Below, piece after piece: positions 1 through 6,792 of a stretch of 20,051 nucleotides of DNA. Origin of the DNA: a bacterium (GTDB lineage: Bacteria; Patescibacteriota; Minisyncoccia; UBA6257; GWB1-50-10); contig JAKAHO010000010.1 in NCBI GenBank assembly GCA_021814835.1, positions 1 through 20,051 on the forward strand, in the 5' to 3' direction. A program made the translations under genes and the position numbers. The notes below the pieces were generated by a model. The model had not been told where the DNA came from. It saw only the letters and a list, made by a program, of their open reading frames with translations, and did not search any database. How positions within the stretch are numbered: position 1 is the first letter of the stretch; each line of letters begins with the position of its first letter.

Positions 1-126
1 GGCTGCGAGATATGAGAATGTCGACGGAAGCGGAAGAATTTCTTCAATAAACGAAATAACAAAAACACCCCATGCGCCGTAGTGCTGAATGACCGGTGTA
101 ATTTGTGTAAGGAGGTCATTAAACAT
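1..126 (-). CDS. DedA/VTT-family membrane protein, N-terminal fragment
   Basis: An open frame begins with ATG at 126 and runs off the left edge, giving 42 residues. It starts MFNDLLTQITPVIQHYGAWG and continues with VFVISFIEEILPLPS. The pattern of a tyrosine-glycine-tryptophan-glycine segment, a hydrophobic stretch and an acidic EE followed by PLPS is typical of the first membrane segment of DedA (SNARE-associated/VTT) proteins. Those are polytopic inner-membrane proteins linked to lipid scrambling or membrane homeostasis. No Shine-Dalgarno sequence is present. A small AGCGA/TCGCT hairpin sits directly in front of the ATG. A possible -35 TTGCGG and -10 TATTTT lie upstream at 17-bp spacing. With only the N-terminus visible, the family call is good but not certain. 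Confidence 0.7.
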   Translation of the reverse strand, partial: MFNDLLTQITPVIQHYGAWGVFVISFIEEILPLPSTFSYLAA

Positions 127-197
127 AGCGATTTTTTCGCTTTCCCTATATAAAATACAGGATATTAGTTAGTCCCGCAATTGTGCACAAAATACAA

Positions 198-227
198 AAA
201 ACCCGCGTCATATTCAACGCGGGTTTT
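198..227 (-). terminator. Rho-independent terminator of the nucleotidyltransferase gene
   Basis: An 11-bp perfect stem (AAAACCCGCGT at 198-208, ACGCGGGTTTT at 217-227) with an 8-nt loop is followed by a T-run on the minus strand. It lies 6 nt after the stop of the gene ending at 234. Confidence 0.85.
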
Positions 228-233
228 GATGCT

Positions 234-1055
234 TTAGTCGAGGCGAAGCGCCACAAGACGCACGAACTCGAACGCGTCCCACAGCCCCTCTTTCTCCAAG
301 TACTCCATTGCACCGAGATACATCTGAGGGGGGTGCCGAACCGCCAACTTGCTCACCCTTTCGGTGTATTTCTTGTCCTCCGCCACGATTTTCAGGAAAA
401 GCTCGCGTTCACGGGGACCTGCCGTCTCCACGTAATAGCGCTCCACGGATGCCTTCGAGTCGTCCGGCATCTTCACGCCGTACAGGCGAAGCAACTTCCG
501 CGCGGTGTTAATGGGGACTTCGAGCGCTTTCTGGAACAAGGGCGCCTTTTCCGGGTCGTTCATACCCGCGAAACGGCACAGCGCCTTTTCAAACGTCTTC
601 AGTTTGAATTTGACGTAATTGCGCACATCGTCCCGGTCGGTTATCGCTCCGGCCACTAGCACTTCGAGCGGGTTTCTCTTGAGATACCCCGTCTGCTCCA
701 CGATGCCGCTCAGATGATCGAGGAATGAGGGGTCGAGCGTGTGCATGTGCGTCGCCGCAAGCTCGACGTCCACCGGAATGAACTCAATCGGCACATTCAA
801 CCCGGCGGCGAATTCGTTCACGCGGCAAAACGCGCTCATCACCGCCCGAAGCTCGCGGGGGTTGTAGAGCACTGCGAAATCGATGTCGCTGCGGATATTC
901 CAGGTATTGTGCCCGACAGAACCGCAAAAGATTCCGCCGAGAATTCCTTCTGTGTCTTCGACTTCCTGCCGAATCCGCGCAAACACATGTTCGAAATCCC
1001 GCCGCTCTGGAATTCTGTCCCGTCTCACTTCGTCCCACGTGAACACTCTGCCCAT
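234..1055 (-). CDS. Nucleotidyltransferase-fold (Pol beta-like) protein
   Basis: The 273-residue product carries the nucleotidyltransferase signature: a glycine-serine pair (GS, residues 45-46) followed by SDIDFAV, giving metal-binding aspartates D57 and D59. A likely third acidic residue is in IEFIPVD (E91 or D96). This places it in the DNA polymerase beta-like superfamily, which transfers nucleotides to proteins, tRNAs or antibiotics; the substrate cannot be read from sequence. The C-terminal ~140 residues are helical and charged and match no domain I recognise. The ATG at 1055 is preceded by GAGGTGG, a good Shine-Dalgarno sequence. The gene is GC-rich compared with the dcw and repeat-protein genes, as is its divergent neighbour at 1205, so the pair may have been acquired. 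No HEPN-type partner gene is adjacent, so a MNT/HEPN toxin-antitoxin role is not supported. Confidence 0.72.
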   Translation of the reverse strand: MGRVFTWDEVRRDRIPERRDFEHVFARIRQEVEDTEGILGGIFCGSVGHNTWNIRSDIDFAVLYNPRELRAVMSAFCRVNEFAAGLNVPIEFIPVDVELAATHMHTLDPSFLDHLSGIVEQTGYLKRNPLEVLVAGAITDRDDVRNYVKFKLKTFEKALCRFAGMNDPEKAPLFQKALEVPINTARKLLRLYGVKMPDDSKASVERYYVETAGPRERELFLKIVAEDKKYTERVSKLAVRHPPQMYLGAMEYLEKEGLWDAFEFVRLVALRLD

Positions 1056-1204
1056 ATGCCACCTCGCTTCTAAAGTAGGAGTTAACGAACTGACTTTGTT
1101 TTACAACTATATTTATCCTCGGTCAATATGCTGGACATATACACGCCCCAAGTGGTACGGTAAGCGCAGAACCTTAACCCCTTCTTCAGTCAGGAGCACA
1201 CCGG

Positions 1205-1705
1205 ATGGCGAGACTGTATCTTGCAGGTGGATTCTTCAACGCAGGCGAACGTCTTCACTTCCTCTTCCTCGAAAAGCACCTCACGCGTCTCGGGCACGAG
1301 GTCATCCTCCCTCAGCGCGAGGAGAAGCGGCACATCGACGAGGAAAACTTCAATCTCGAGGCAATCGTGAACGACTGCCGGCGCGACGTCCTCGACCCCC
1401 TGAACCTCGTCGTCGCCAACAGCGACTACGCGGTCGGGAACAATGGCAACGAAATCAAGCTCGATCTCGCCTTCACCGCGAAAGGCGCCGCCATCACGTA
1501 CCGCACGGACATTCGCACCGACTCGGCGCGCGAGCTCCGTGAGCGGAGGATTCCGCGCGAGAAGCGCGGGTGTTTCCTGCACCAGCCCGCGGACTTCACC
1601 GAGATGAAGGAGGCCGACGAGTATTACGAGCGTCTCGCCTTCCACATCAGCGAGTTCATCGACCTCGTTCTGCGCAACAGTGTCGGCGATTCCACGAAGC
1701 ACTAG
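1205..1705 (+). CDS. Nucleoside 2-deoxyribosyltransferase-like protein
   Basis: The 166-residue product opens with LYLAGGFFNAGERLHFLFLE, the N-terminal beta strand, loop and helix of the nucleoside 2-deoxyribosyltransferase family. These enzymes move deoxyribose between nucleobases in salvage or cleave the N-glycosidic bond. D74 (ANSDYAVGNNGNE) and E83 fit the acidic residues of that fold, E83 being the candidate nucleophile in the position of the family's WEIG-type glutamate. AITYRTDIR resembles the substrate-loop strand of the family. Length fits a full single-domain member. A strong AGGAG Shine-Dalgarno sequence (1192-1196) lies 8 nt before the ATG. It is transcribed divergently from the nucleotidyltransferase gene, and both are GC-rich. 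A link to modified or hydrolysed nucleotides is possible but is inference from adjacency only. Confidence 0.75.
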   Translation: MARLYLAGGFFNAGERLHFLFLEKHLTRLGHEVILPQREEKRHIDEENFNLEAIVNDCRRDVLDPLNLVVANSDYAVGNNGNEIKLDLAFTAKGAAITYRTDIRTDSARELRERRIPREKRGCFLHQPADFTEMKEADEYYERLAFHISEFIDLVLRNSVGDSTKH

Positions 1706-1708
1706 AAG

Positions 1709-1755
1709 GGCAATAATCCGACACCCCGCATCAATAGCGGGGTGTTTTTATTGCC
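1709..1755 (+). terminator. Rho-independent terminator after the deoxyribosyltransferase gene
   Basis: The core stem ACACCCCGC (1721-1729) pairs with GCGGGGTGT (1737-1745) around a 7-nt loop and is followed by TTTT. An outer stem GGCAATAA/TTATTGCC (1709-1716 with 1748-1755) can extend it through the T-run. It lies just after the stop at 1705 and also separates this gene from the convergent repeat protein. Confidence 0.82.
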
Positions 1756-1799
1756 GTCGTTTATTCTTCCACGAGAACACAATGTCGTATTTCTTAGTT

Positions 1800-4424
1800 T
1801 TACTCATCCTCATTTTCAAACTCGTCCTCGAGTTCGTCTTCAAACCCCTCCCTACTTTCTCCCGCATACTGCGGATATTGTTTGAATAATTTTTTCTTTT
1901 CTCCGGTAGAAAGCCCGTAAAGGCTGAGGCTCCCCTTTACTGTTTCGGGCAAAATGAGACCTTTTGCGGAGGTGAGATTATCGAGGGCAAGGTCGTCTCC
2001 CACCGTGCGTGGCAATGTAAGACCCTCAGCGGAAGTAATGCCATTCAAATCAAGATAGCCACCCACTTCTTGAGGCAAGACGAGACCCTTTGCGGAAGTG
2101 AGACTCTTAAGATCCAGGTAGCCGCTTACTGTTTTGGGGAATACAACATCTTTTAGGTGAGAAAGGTTTTTGAGATTAAGAAAACCGTCTATTTCTTGCG
2201 GCAATACAAGATTTTTTGCGGAAATGAGATTATCGAGACGAAGACCGCCCCCTACTTTTTCAGGAAATCTGAGGTTTTCGGCGGAGGAGAGGTTCGCAAG
2301 ATTAAAAATGCCGCCCACCGTTTTAGGTAAGGTGAGATCTTTTGCGGTGGTAAGCGAGCTGAGATACAAGTCGCTACCCACTGTTTCGGGAAATATGCAA
2401 TTTTCGGCGGAGGTTAGATGGCTGAGATCAAGCTTGCCCCATACTTCATGTGGCAGAGTGAGATCTTTGGCAGAAGTGAGATTGGTGAGCTGAAGAGAGT
2501 GCCTAATTTTTTCAGGGAAAATGATACCTTCGGCAGAGGTAAGACCCTCGAGATTGAGATTGCCCTTCACTGTTTTTGGCAAAGTGAGACCCTCGGCAGA
2601 GGTAAGCTTGTCCAGACGAAGATCGCTACCTGCCGTTTCCGGCAATACGAGACCTTCTGCGGACACAAGGTGACTGAGATCGATATAGCCGTTAATTATT
2701 TTTGGTAAAGTAAGTCCTTTAGCAGAAGTAATACTCCTGAGACTGATACCTCCATCGATTGTCTGGGGCAAAATGAGGTCATCAACGGAGGTGAGGCCCC
2801 CGAGGTCAAGGTATTTATCCACTTCTTGGGGTAAAACGAGACCATCAACGGAGGTGAGGCCCCCGAGATAAAGACCGCCTTTCATTATTTTAGGGAAAAC
2901 GAGACCTTTTGCGGAGGTGAGGCTATCAAGACGAAGGACGCCACCGATTTCTTCGGGTAACATAAGTCCTTCGGCGGAGGTTAGATGACTAAGATCGAGA
3001 GCGCCGCCAACCGCGCGGGGTAGTGCAAGACCCTCGGGGAAGGCAAGATTGCTTAGATTGATGTCACCGCTTACTACTCGGGGCAATTTGAGGCTCCTGG
3101 TAGAGGTGATTTCATCGAGGTGAAGGTCGCCATAGTGAAAGGCAATGGTGCCGCTGAGCGCCTCTTTTTCGGTAAGGCTCACCTGTTCTGCGGGAACACC
3201 AAAGATTTTTGCAATATCTTCCCGCTGGTCTCTTCCTGAGCGAAGTTCTTCGATTCTCGGATCCATCTCATAACCGAATCCCTCAATTTCTCTATCAATT
3301 TCGTAAAGGAAGCGAAGATCTTCCTTTGTGAGGGGCTCGCCTTTTTTCGCACGAACATCAACCGCCGTAAGCCGTTTCATATCCGCAGCCCTTTGTTTAT
3401 ATTCTTCTCCACCGGGGAGCGTGCGCACCTTCTCTTCCATAATGTCGACTACGGCTCCTTCGAGGTTTTGGTCCGCCTCAATGCCACGCACCTCATTCAC
3501 ACCTCCTTCATCCACATGGATTCCAATCCGAGGAATAGTATACGCACCTTTCGCATCCTCAGAATAATAGACGTAAAAATCACCGCTATTAAGATAGTTC
3601 TCCGCCATCGACTCTCCCGCCACACACCAGCCGGTGCCATGCCCCTGAAGGGAAGAGGTGAGGATCGTGGGGTCTGACCCCTCCGGGAATATCCGCCACT
3701 CGCCTTTCACACTCTCCTTCTCTTCAGGAGAAGCTGGCGTAACTTTTTCAATCGCAAAGGCGTAGAGCTTCGCGAAATTTGCATCGTTAAGGAGCTTCTC
3801 AAGATCGGGATTGTCCTCAATCTTTTTACCTTTGCCATAACGCTGTTCCACCGCATCAAGCACGTATGCAAGAGCTTCACGGTTCAGATCGGGAAAAAGC
3901 CCCGTTGTTCCCCTGCTACGCTTCTTGAACTCCTTCTTCTCCTTATCAAGCTCGCCCATCTTCGTCACCGCTCGAAAAGCAAAATATTTCAGCCAGTCTG
4001 GGTACCCGGCGTCATCTGAGGCCAGATAGTCAATCCACCGGTCGAGACTCTGCGTCTGATCTTTAACCACAATCTCTTCCATTCCCTTCCGTACCCCGGG
4101 TGTAATTTCTAAATCTCCATGACCCTGTTCACGAGCAATTCGCTTCTGCAACTCAAAATACGAGTCGGGAATTTCCTCCGCCGTAATGACAAATTTCTTG
4201 TGGAGCACTTCTTTGAGCGCGTCCATACCACGCGTACGGGACTCCTCATCCTCACGGTCAGTGATTTCATGGAAACGAGAGAGATAGTTGGCGATACGGG
4301 TTGCGGGGTCGTTGGGTAATTCTTCTCCGGTGCGAGTTTCGGTGCGCTCCGCCGCTTTCTCAACTTCCGGCGATTTTTGAAGTTCATACTTTTTCTTGAG
4401 AAAATCGAACTCTGGGGAATGCAT
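1800..4424 (-). CDS. Repeat protein with GTGWC module and nineteen 21-residue LRR-like repeats
   Basis: The 874-residue product has three parts. Residues 1-438 are a soluble, charged, non-repetitive region with no signal peptide, including a GTGWC motif (263-267), GDFYVYY (281-287) and a TIPRIGIHV-EVRGI stretch. From memory this module recurs in Candidate Phyla Radiation proteins, but I know no function. Residues 439-837 are nineteen tandem 21-residue repeats with consensus LTSA(E/K)GLxLPxxVxGxLxL, regular enough for a solenoid of the leucine-rich-repeat or beta-helix type. Residues 838-874 are a short tail ending in a very acidic stretch. No Shine-Dalgarno sequence precedes the ATG; a promoter at 4434-4462 places the transcription start almost on the start codon. 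The gene is convergent with the deoxyribosyltransferase gene. A binding role is plausible for the repeats; a catalytic role of the N-terminal module around C267 is only a guess. Confidence 0.8.
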   Translation of the reverse strand: MHSPEFDFLKKKYELQKSPEVEKAAERTETRTGEELPNDPATRIANYLSRFHEITDREDEESRTRGMDALKEVLHKKFVITAEEIPDSYFELQKRIAREQGHGDLEITPGVRKGMEEIVVKDQTQSLDRWIDYLASDDAGYPDWLKYFAFRAVTKMGELDKEKKEFKKRSRGTTGLFPDLNREALAYVLDAVEQRYGKGKKIEDNPDLEKLLNDANFAKLYAFAIEKVTPASPEEKESVKGEWRIFPEGSDPTILTSSLQGHGTGWCVAGESMAENYLNSGDFYVYYSEDAKGAYTIPRIGIHVDEGGVNEVRGIEADQNLEGAVVDIMEEKVRTLPGGEEYKQRAADMKRLTAVDVRAKKGEPLTKEDLRFLYEIDREIEGFGYEMDPRIEELRSGRDQREDIAKIFGVPAEQVSLTEKEALSGTIAFHYGDLHLDEITSTRSLKLPRVVSGDINLSNLAFPEGLALPRAVGGALDLSHLTSAEGLMLPEEIGGVLRLDSLTSAKGLVFPKIMKGGLYLGGLTSVDGLVLPQEVDKYLDLGGLTSVDDLILPQTIDGGISLRSITSAKGLTLPKIINGYIDLSHLVSAEGLVLPETAGSDLRLDKLTSAEGLTLPKTVKGNLNLEGLTSAEGIIFPEKIRHSLQLTNLTSAKDLTLPHEVWGKLDLSHLTSAENCIFPETVGSDLYLSSLTTAKDLTLPKTVGGIFNLANLSSAENLRFPEKVGGGLRLDNLISAKNLVLPQEIDGFLNLKNLSHLKDVVFPKTVSGYLDLKSLTSAKGLVLPQEVGGYLDLNGITSAEGLTLPRTVGDDLALDNLTSAKGLILPETVKGSLSLYGLSTGEKKKLFKQYPQYAGESREGFEDELEDEFENEDE
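1914..3110 (-). repeat. 63-bp tandem repeat array (19 units) inside the repeat-protein gene
   Basis: Nineteen in-frame units of exactly 63 bp, none with an indel, encode residues 439-837. Units differ from each other at many bases but keep TSA(E/K), LP at positions 9-10 and L-x-L at the end. Units 2 (LAFPEGLALPRAV) and 16 (LSHLKDVVFPKTV) are the most divergent in the first positions. Unit length conservation indicates selection on the protein fold. Confidence 0.9.
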
Positions 4425-4433
4425 AGTGTCTTT

Positions 4434-4462
4434 ATTTTATAAAAGACGACACGCAAAGGCAA
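4434..4462 (-). promoter_or_regulatory. Promoter of the repeat-protein gene
   Basis: On the minus strand, -35 TTGCCT (4457-4462), a 17-bp spacer and -10 TAAAAT (4434-4439) precede the ATG at 4424 by 9 nt. The predicted start of transcription is within a few bases of the ATG, so the mRNA would be leaderless or nearly so. Confidence 0.55.
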
Positions 4463-4472
4463 ACAGGAAGAC

Positions 4473-4506
4473 AAATAAAAACACCCACTAGAGGGTGTTT
4501 TTATTT
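4473..4506 (-). terminator. Rho-independent terminator after the STN-like gene
   Basis: A 14-bp perfect stem (4473-4486 with 4493-4506) with a 6-nt loop carries an A-run on one side and a T-run on the other, so it could act in both directions. It separates the gene ending at 4597 from the repeat-protein promoter. Confidence 0.8.
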
Positions 4507-4596
4507 ATTGCAATAAGCTCCGACGCTCAATTCAATGCGAGGCATTAAGCTTCAGCTGTGTATGGATATAGCCCAAAGCATAACCCGTTTCGTTGT

Positions 4597-5085
4597 TTAT
4601 CGCAGCTTGTTGCCTGGGGTGGTTTTTTTCTTGAAGACGAATATTTTGGCAGCAGCGGCGAGCGCGATGATTGCCAAGGCGGCGAGCAGGAGCAGCAACT
4701 GATTGTTCTTCGCTGCGGCTGAAGCGGTGGTCGTGGTCGGAGACGAAGTTGGGTTAGCAACAATTTTAAAATGCGTGCCGCTCTCATCATTCACTTGGGT
4801 GACCGCGAAACCGGTACCCCGAAGTGATTGGGTGTAGGCACCGAGCGCGGTCATCGACCCACTGAGGGCCGGCGCGGTGTTCGCTTCGATTTGCATGAAG
4901 GCGTCGTTCGTCTCGAGCGCGCAACCGGTCTGGTGCGCGAGATTCTGCATGCGCTCATCAAGCCGTTCAGCCTGGTCGTTGATGGTCAGGTTATCGGTGA
5001 AACAGGCGGCGTTTGCGGCGAGCGGACCTAGAACCACGACGGACACAATCGTAAAAAAGAGGAGGGATAATTTGTTCGACTTCAT
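4597..5085 (-). CDS. Secreted, C-terminally anchored protein with STN-like domain
   Basis: The 162-residue product has a signal peptide (residues 1-26, cleavage after ANA), an exported domain, a Thr/Ser/Ala linker (112-125) and one C-terminal membrane helix (129-150) followed by KKK. The exported part (about 38-110) has the order L-x-x-L-A-x-Q-T-G, then a strand, ALSGSMTALGAYTQSLRGTGFAV, and a final HFKIVAN strand. That order resembles the STN domain found at the N-terminus of secretins and TonB-dependent receptors, although this organism type has no outer membrane. Two cysteines (C28, C55) could form a disulfide. The topology would display the domain on the cell surface, anchored at its C-terminus. 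No Shine-Dalgarno sequence is visible. The STN call is by pattern only; the topology is well supported. Confidence 0.68.
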   Translation of the reverse strand: MKSNKLSLLFFTIVSVVVLGPLAANAACFTDNLTINDQAERLDERMQNLAHQTGCALETNDAFMQIEANTAPALSGSMTALGAYTQSLRGTGFAVTQVNDESGTHFKIVANPTSSPTTTTASAAAKNNQLLLLLAALAIIALAAAAKIFVFKKKTTPGNKLR

Positions 5086-5188
5086 AGTACGCGACGGTAT
5101 TGTTTAATTTAAAGACATCAAAATCTTAACAAATCATTCGGTTGATCACAATCGACGAAACTTCAATTCCCCTGCGCGAGCCAACAGA

Positions 5189-5322
5189 CCAAGGGGAATT
5201 TCACGCGCTACGCCCCAGCAACGGGGCTTCGCTTTTAAAAACCCTCGGTTTTTAATATTTTCCGACACGGGGAACCGACCGCGGTTCCCCGACCCCCTCC
5301 GCTATATTCAATTCCCCTTGGG
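5189..5322 (-). other. tRNA-Glu-linked inverted-repeat element with three hairpins
   Basis: A 12-bp closing stem (CCAAGGGGAATT at 5189-5200 with AATTCCCCTTGG at 5310-5321) encloses three hairpins: 5268-5291 (10-bp stem), 5235-5255 (9-bp stem, 3-nt loop) and 5212-5227 (GCCCC/GGGGC). The inner-right arm TTCAATTCCCCTTGGG (5307-5322) is identical over 16 nt to the 3' part of the tRNA-Glu gene on the opposite strand. A further 12-nt copy (TTCAATTCCCCT) lies at 5162-5173. The plan matches the element next to tRNA-Val (11860-11989). No protein gene fits here; this accounts for the gap between 5086 and the tRNA. Confidence 0.65.
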
Positions 5323-5324
5323 AT

Positions 5325-5360
5325 AAAACTAAAACATCCCAAGCGGGATGTTTTAGTTTT
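5325..5360 (-). terminator. Rho-independent terminator of tRNA-Glu
   Basis: A 16-bp perfect stem (5325-5340 with 5345-5360) with loop AAGC directly follows the tRNA 3' end. The stem includes the T-rich tract on the minus strand. Confidence 0.82.
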
Positions 5361-5362
5361 AG

Positions 5363-5433
5363 TAGCCCCAAGGGGAATTGAACCCCTGTTTATGCCGTGA
5401 GAGGGCATTGTCCTACCACTAGACGATAGGGCC
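5363..5433 (-). tRNA. tRNA-Glu (anticodon CTC)
   Basis: The minus strand folds as a full cloverleaf: acceptor GGCCCTA/TGGGGCT with discriminator A, D stem GTCT/GGAC, anticodon stem ATGCC/GGCAT with loop CTCTCAC (anticodon CTC), and T arm AGGGG-TTCAATT-CCCCT. CCA is not encoded. GTCTAGTGGTAGGAC is typical of bacterial tRNA-Glu. The gene has its own promoter overlapping the end of murF and its own terminator. Confidence 0.95.
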
Positions 5434-5470
5434 ATTCGGCAAGCCTGTGACGAGCCGTCTAACGCGAACG

Positions 5471-5499
5471 ATTATGACACATTATTCCCCCGTGTACAA
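5471..5499 (-). promoter_or_regulatory. Promoter of tRNA-Glu, overlapping the murF 3' end
   Basis: On the minus strand, -35 TTGTAC (5494-5499), a 17-bp spacer and -10 CATAAT (5471-5476) lie upstream of the tRNA, giving a 5' leader of about 30 nt. The -35 is inside murF. Confidence 0.5.
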
Positions 5500-6792
5500 C
5501 CCGGGTTTCTTCAGCCACTCATCATTCTGACGCGCAAGAAGCGAGCGCACGCGTGCAGGCTCCGCCATCACTTCTTCAACTACTTTTTCAAGACGCACTC
5601 CCTGCGAACCCTTCACGAGAATAAGATCGCCTTTCTGAATCTTTGACTGGAGGAACTTCCCCGCCTCCTCGACGAGCATAAACGTTGCCACGGACTTTTC
5701 GGACATTCCTCCGCGGATTGCCGCCTCCGCAATCAGCTTTCCACGAATACCGACGGTGATAAGCATATCCACTCCGCGCTTCTTGAGCGACTTGCCGATA
5801 CCTTCGTGTGCTTCCAATGTATACTTTCCGATTTCCAACATATCGCCGAGCACTGCAATTTTTCTTTTCGCGTTCAACGATTTCAATGTATCGAGCGCCA
5901 CATTCATAGACGCGGGCGCGGCGTTATAGGTGTCGTCGATGATAAAACTTTCTTTAATGCCTTGAATGAGCTTCAGGCGGCCTGCGGGCGCTTCATACTC
6001 GCCAAGCGACTCCGCAATCTTCACAAGATTTACGCCGAAGATGAGCGCCGCGGCGGCGGCTGCCGCAATCGAGTACGCCTGCGACTTGCCGAGCGCGCGG
6101 TCTACACGCACGGGCACCATGCTTCCGCTGTAGCCGAGCTTGCAGGAAATTCCACCTGAGGTTCCATCAAATCTGTTTACAAAGTTTGAAACGCGGACAT
6201 CTGCACGGTCTTCAAAGCCGAAGGTAATAATCTGCGCGCGTGTCTGCGCCTTTGACTCCATCACTAACGGATCATCGGCGTTCAAAATCGCAAAACCCGT
6301 CGCGGGAAGCTGAGCAATGAGACGCGCTTTCTCGCGCATTACCGCATCGGGCCCCGTAAAGTATTCAACATGCACAGGAATGTCTCCCATTGCGGTAAAT
6401 ATGCCGATATGCGGGCGCGCAATGTCGAGTAAGTATTTCATATCGCCCGGCCTGTCTATCGCGTACTCAAGTATGAGGACCTCGGGATAATTCTGATTTT
6501 TAATGATGAGTTGCCAGATTGCGGAAAGAATTACGCGCGGCCAGAACAAAAAACCGTCCGTTGATTCCCAATCGCCAAGAATAACGAGGGGTAAGCCCAA
6601 TTCATTATTAAAATTCTTCGACGGCGCGCGGACCCTGCGCTCCTTTGCAAGTACGGTGCGGACCGCTTCTTTTGTCGAGGTTTTTCCTACGCTTCCCGTG
6701 ATGCCCACAATGCCCGGTTCATAGCGGGCTATCGTTGCCCTTGCAAGAACTTTAAGCTTCCACTGCAAGATTTTGAGCATCAACGTTTTCAT
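5482..6792 (-). CDS. murF: UDP-N-acetylmuramoyl-tripeptide--D-alanyl-D-alanine ligase (MurF)
   Basis: This cytoplasmic ATP-dependent ligase adds D-Ala-D-Ala to the UDP-MurNAc tripeptide, completing the peptidoglycan pentapeptide. The 436-residue product shows the Mur-ligase P-loop GSVGKTST (33-40, lysine K37), NFNNELGLPL (60-69), NADDPL (171-176), GRLK (271-274) and DDTYNAAPASM (286-296), the last typical of MurF. The P-loop lies about 75 residues closer to the N-terminus than in E. coli MurF. The N-terminal UDP-sugar-binding domain is therefore absent or replaced by a short basic, hydrophobic segment (MKTLMLKILQWKLKVLARAT). The ATG overlaps the ftsI stop in an ATGA, indicating translational coupling. 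It is the last gene of the dcw operon here; mraY, murD, ftsW and murG are not next to it. Confidence 0.93.
   Translation of the reverse strand: MKTLMLKILQWKLKVLARATIARYEPGIVGITGSVGKTSTKEAVRTVLAKERRVRAPSKNFNNELGLPLVILGDWESTDGFLFWPRVILSAIWQLIIKNQNYPEVLILEYAIDRPGDMKYLLDIARPHIGIFTAMGDIPVHVEYFTGPDAVMREKARLIAQLPATGFAILNADDPLVMESKAQTRAQIITFGFEDRADVRVSNFVNRFDGTSGGISCKLGYSGSMVPVRVDRALGKSQAYSIAAAAAAALIFGVNLVKIAESLGEYEAPAGRLKLIQGIKESFIIDDTYNAAPASMNVALDTLKSLNAKRKIAVLGDMLEIGKYTLEAHEGIGKSLKKRGVDMLITVGIRGKLIAEAAIRGGMSEKSVATFMLVEEAGKFLQSKIQKGDLILVKGSQGVRLEKVVEEVMAEPARVRSLLARQNDEWLKKPGLYTGE

Noticed and set aside
883..1542. 219-codon plus-strand frame overlapping two better genes
   Set aside because: It is arginine- and proline-rich shadow sequence of GC-rich genes and conflicts with both the nucleotidyltransferase and deoxyribosyltransferase genes.
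2170..2708. Plus-strand open frames of 96 and 107 codons inside the repeat-protein gene
   Set aside because: They are reverse-strand reflections of the 63-bp repeats and have no start signals of their own.
1914..3110. CRISPR-like regular repeat spacing
   Set aside because: The 63-bp periodicity is in-frame coding repetition without constant repeats and unique spacers.
5235..5435. 66-codon minus-strand open frame
   Set aside because: It is tRNA-Glu, its terminator and the hairpin element read as protein; the RNA gene explains it.
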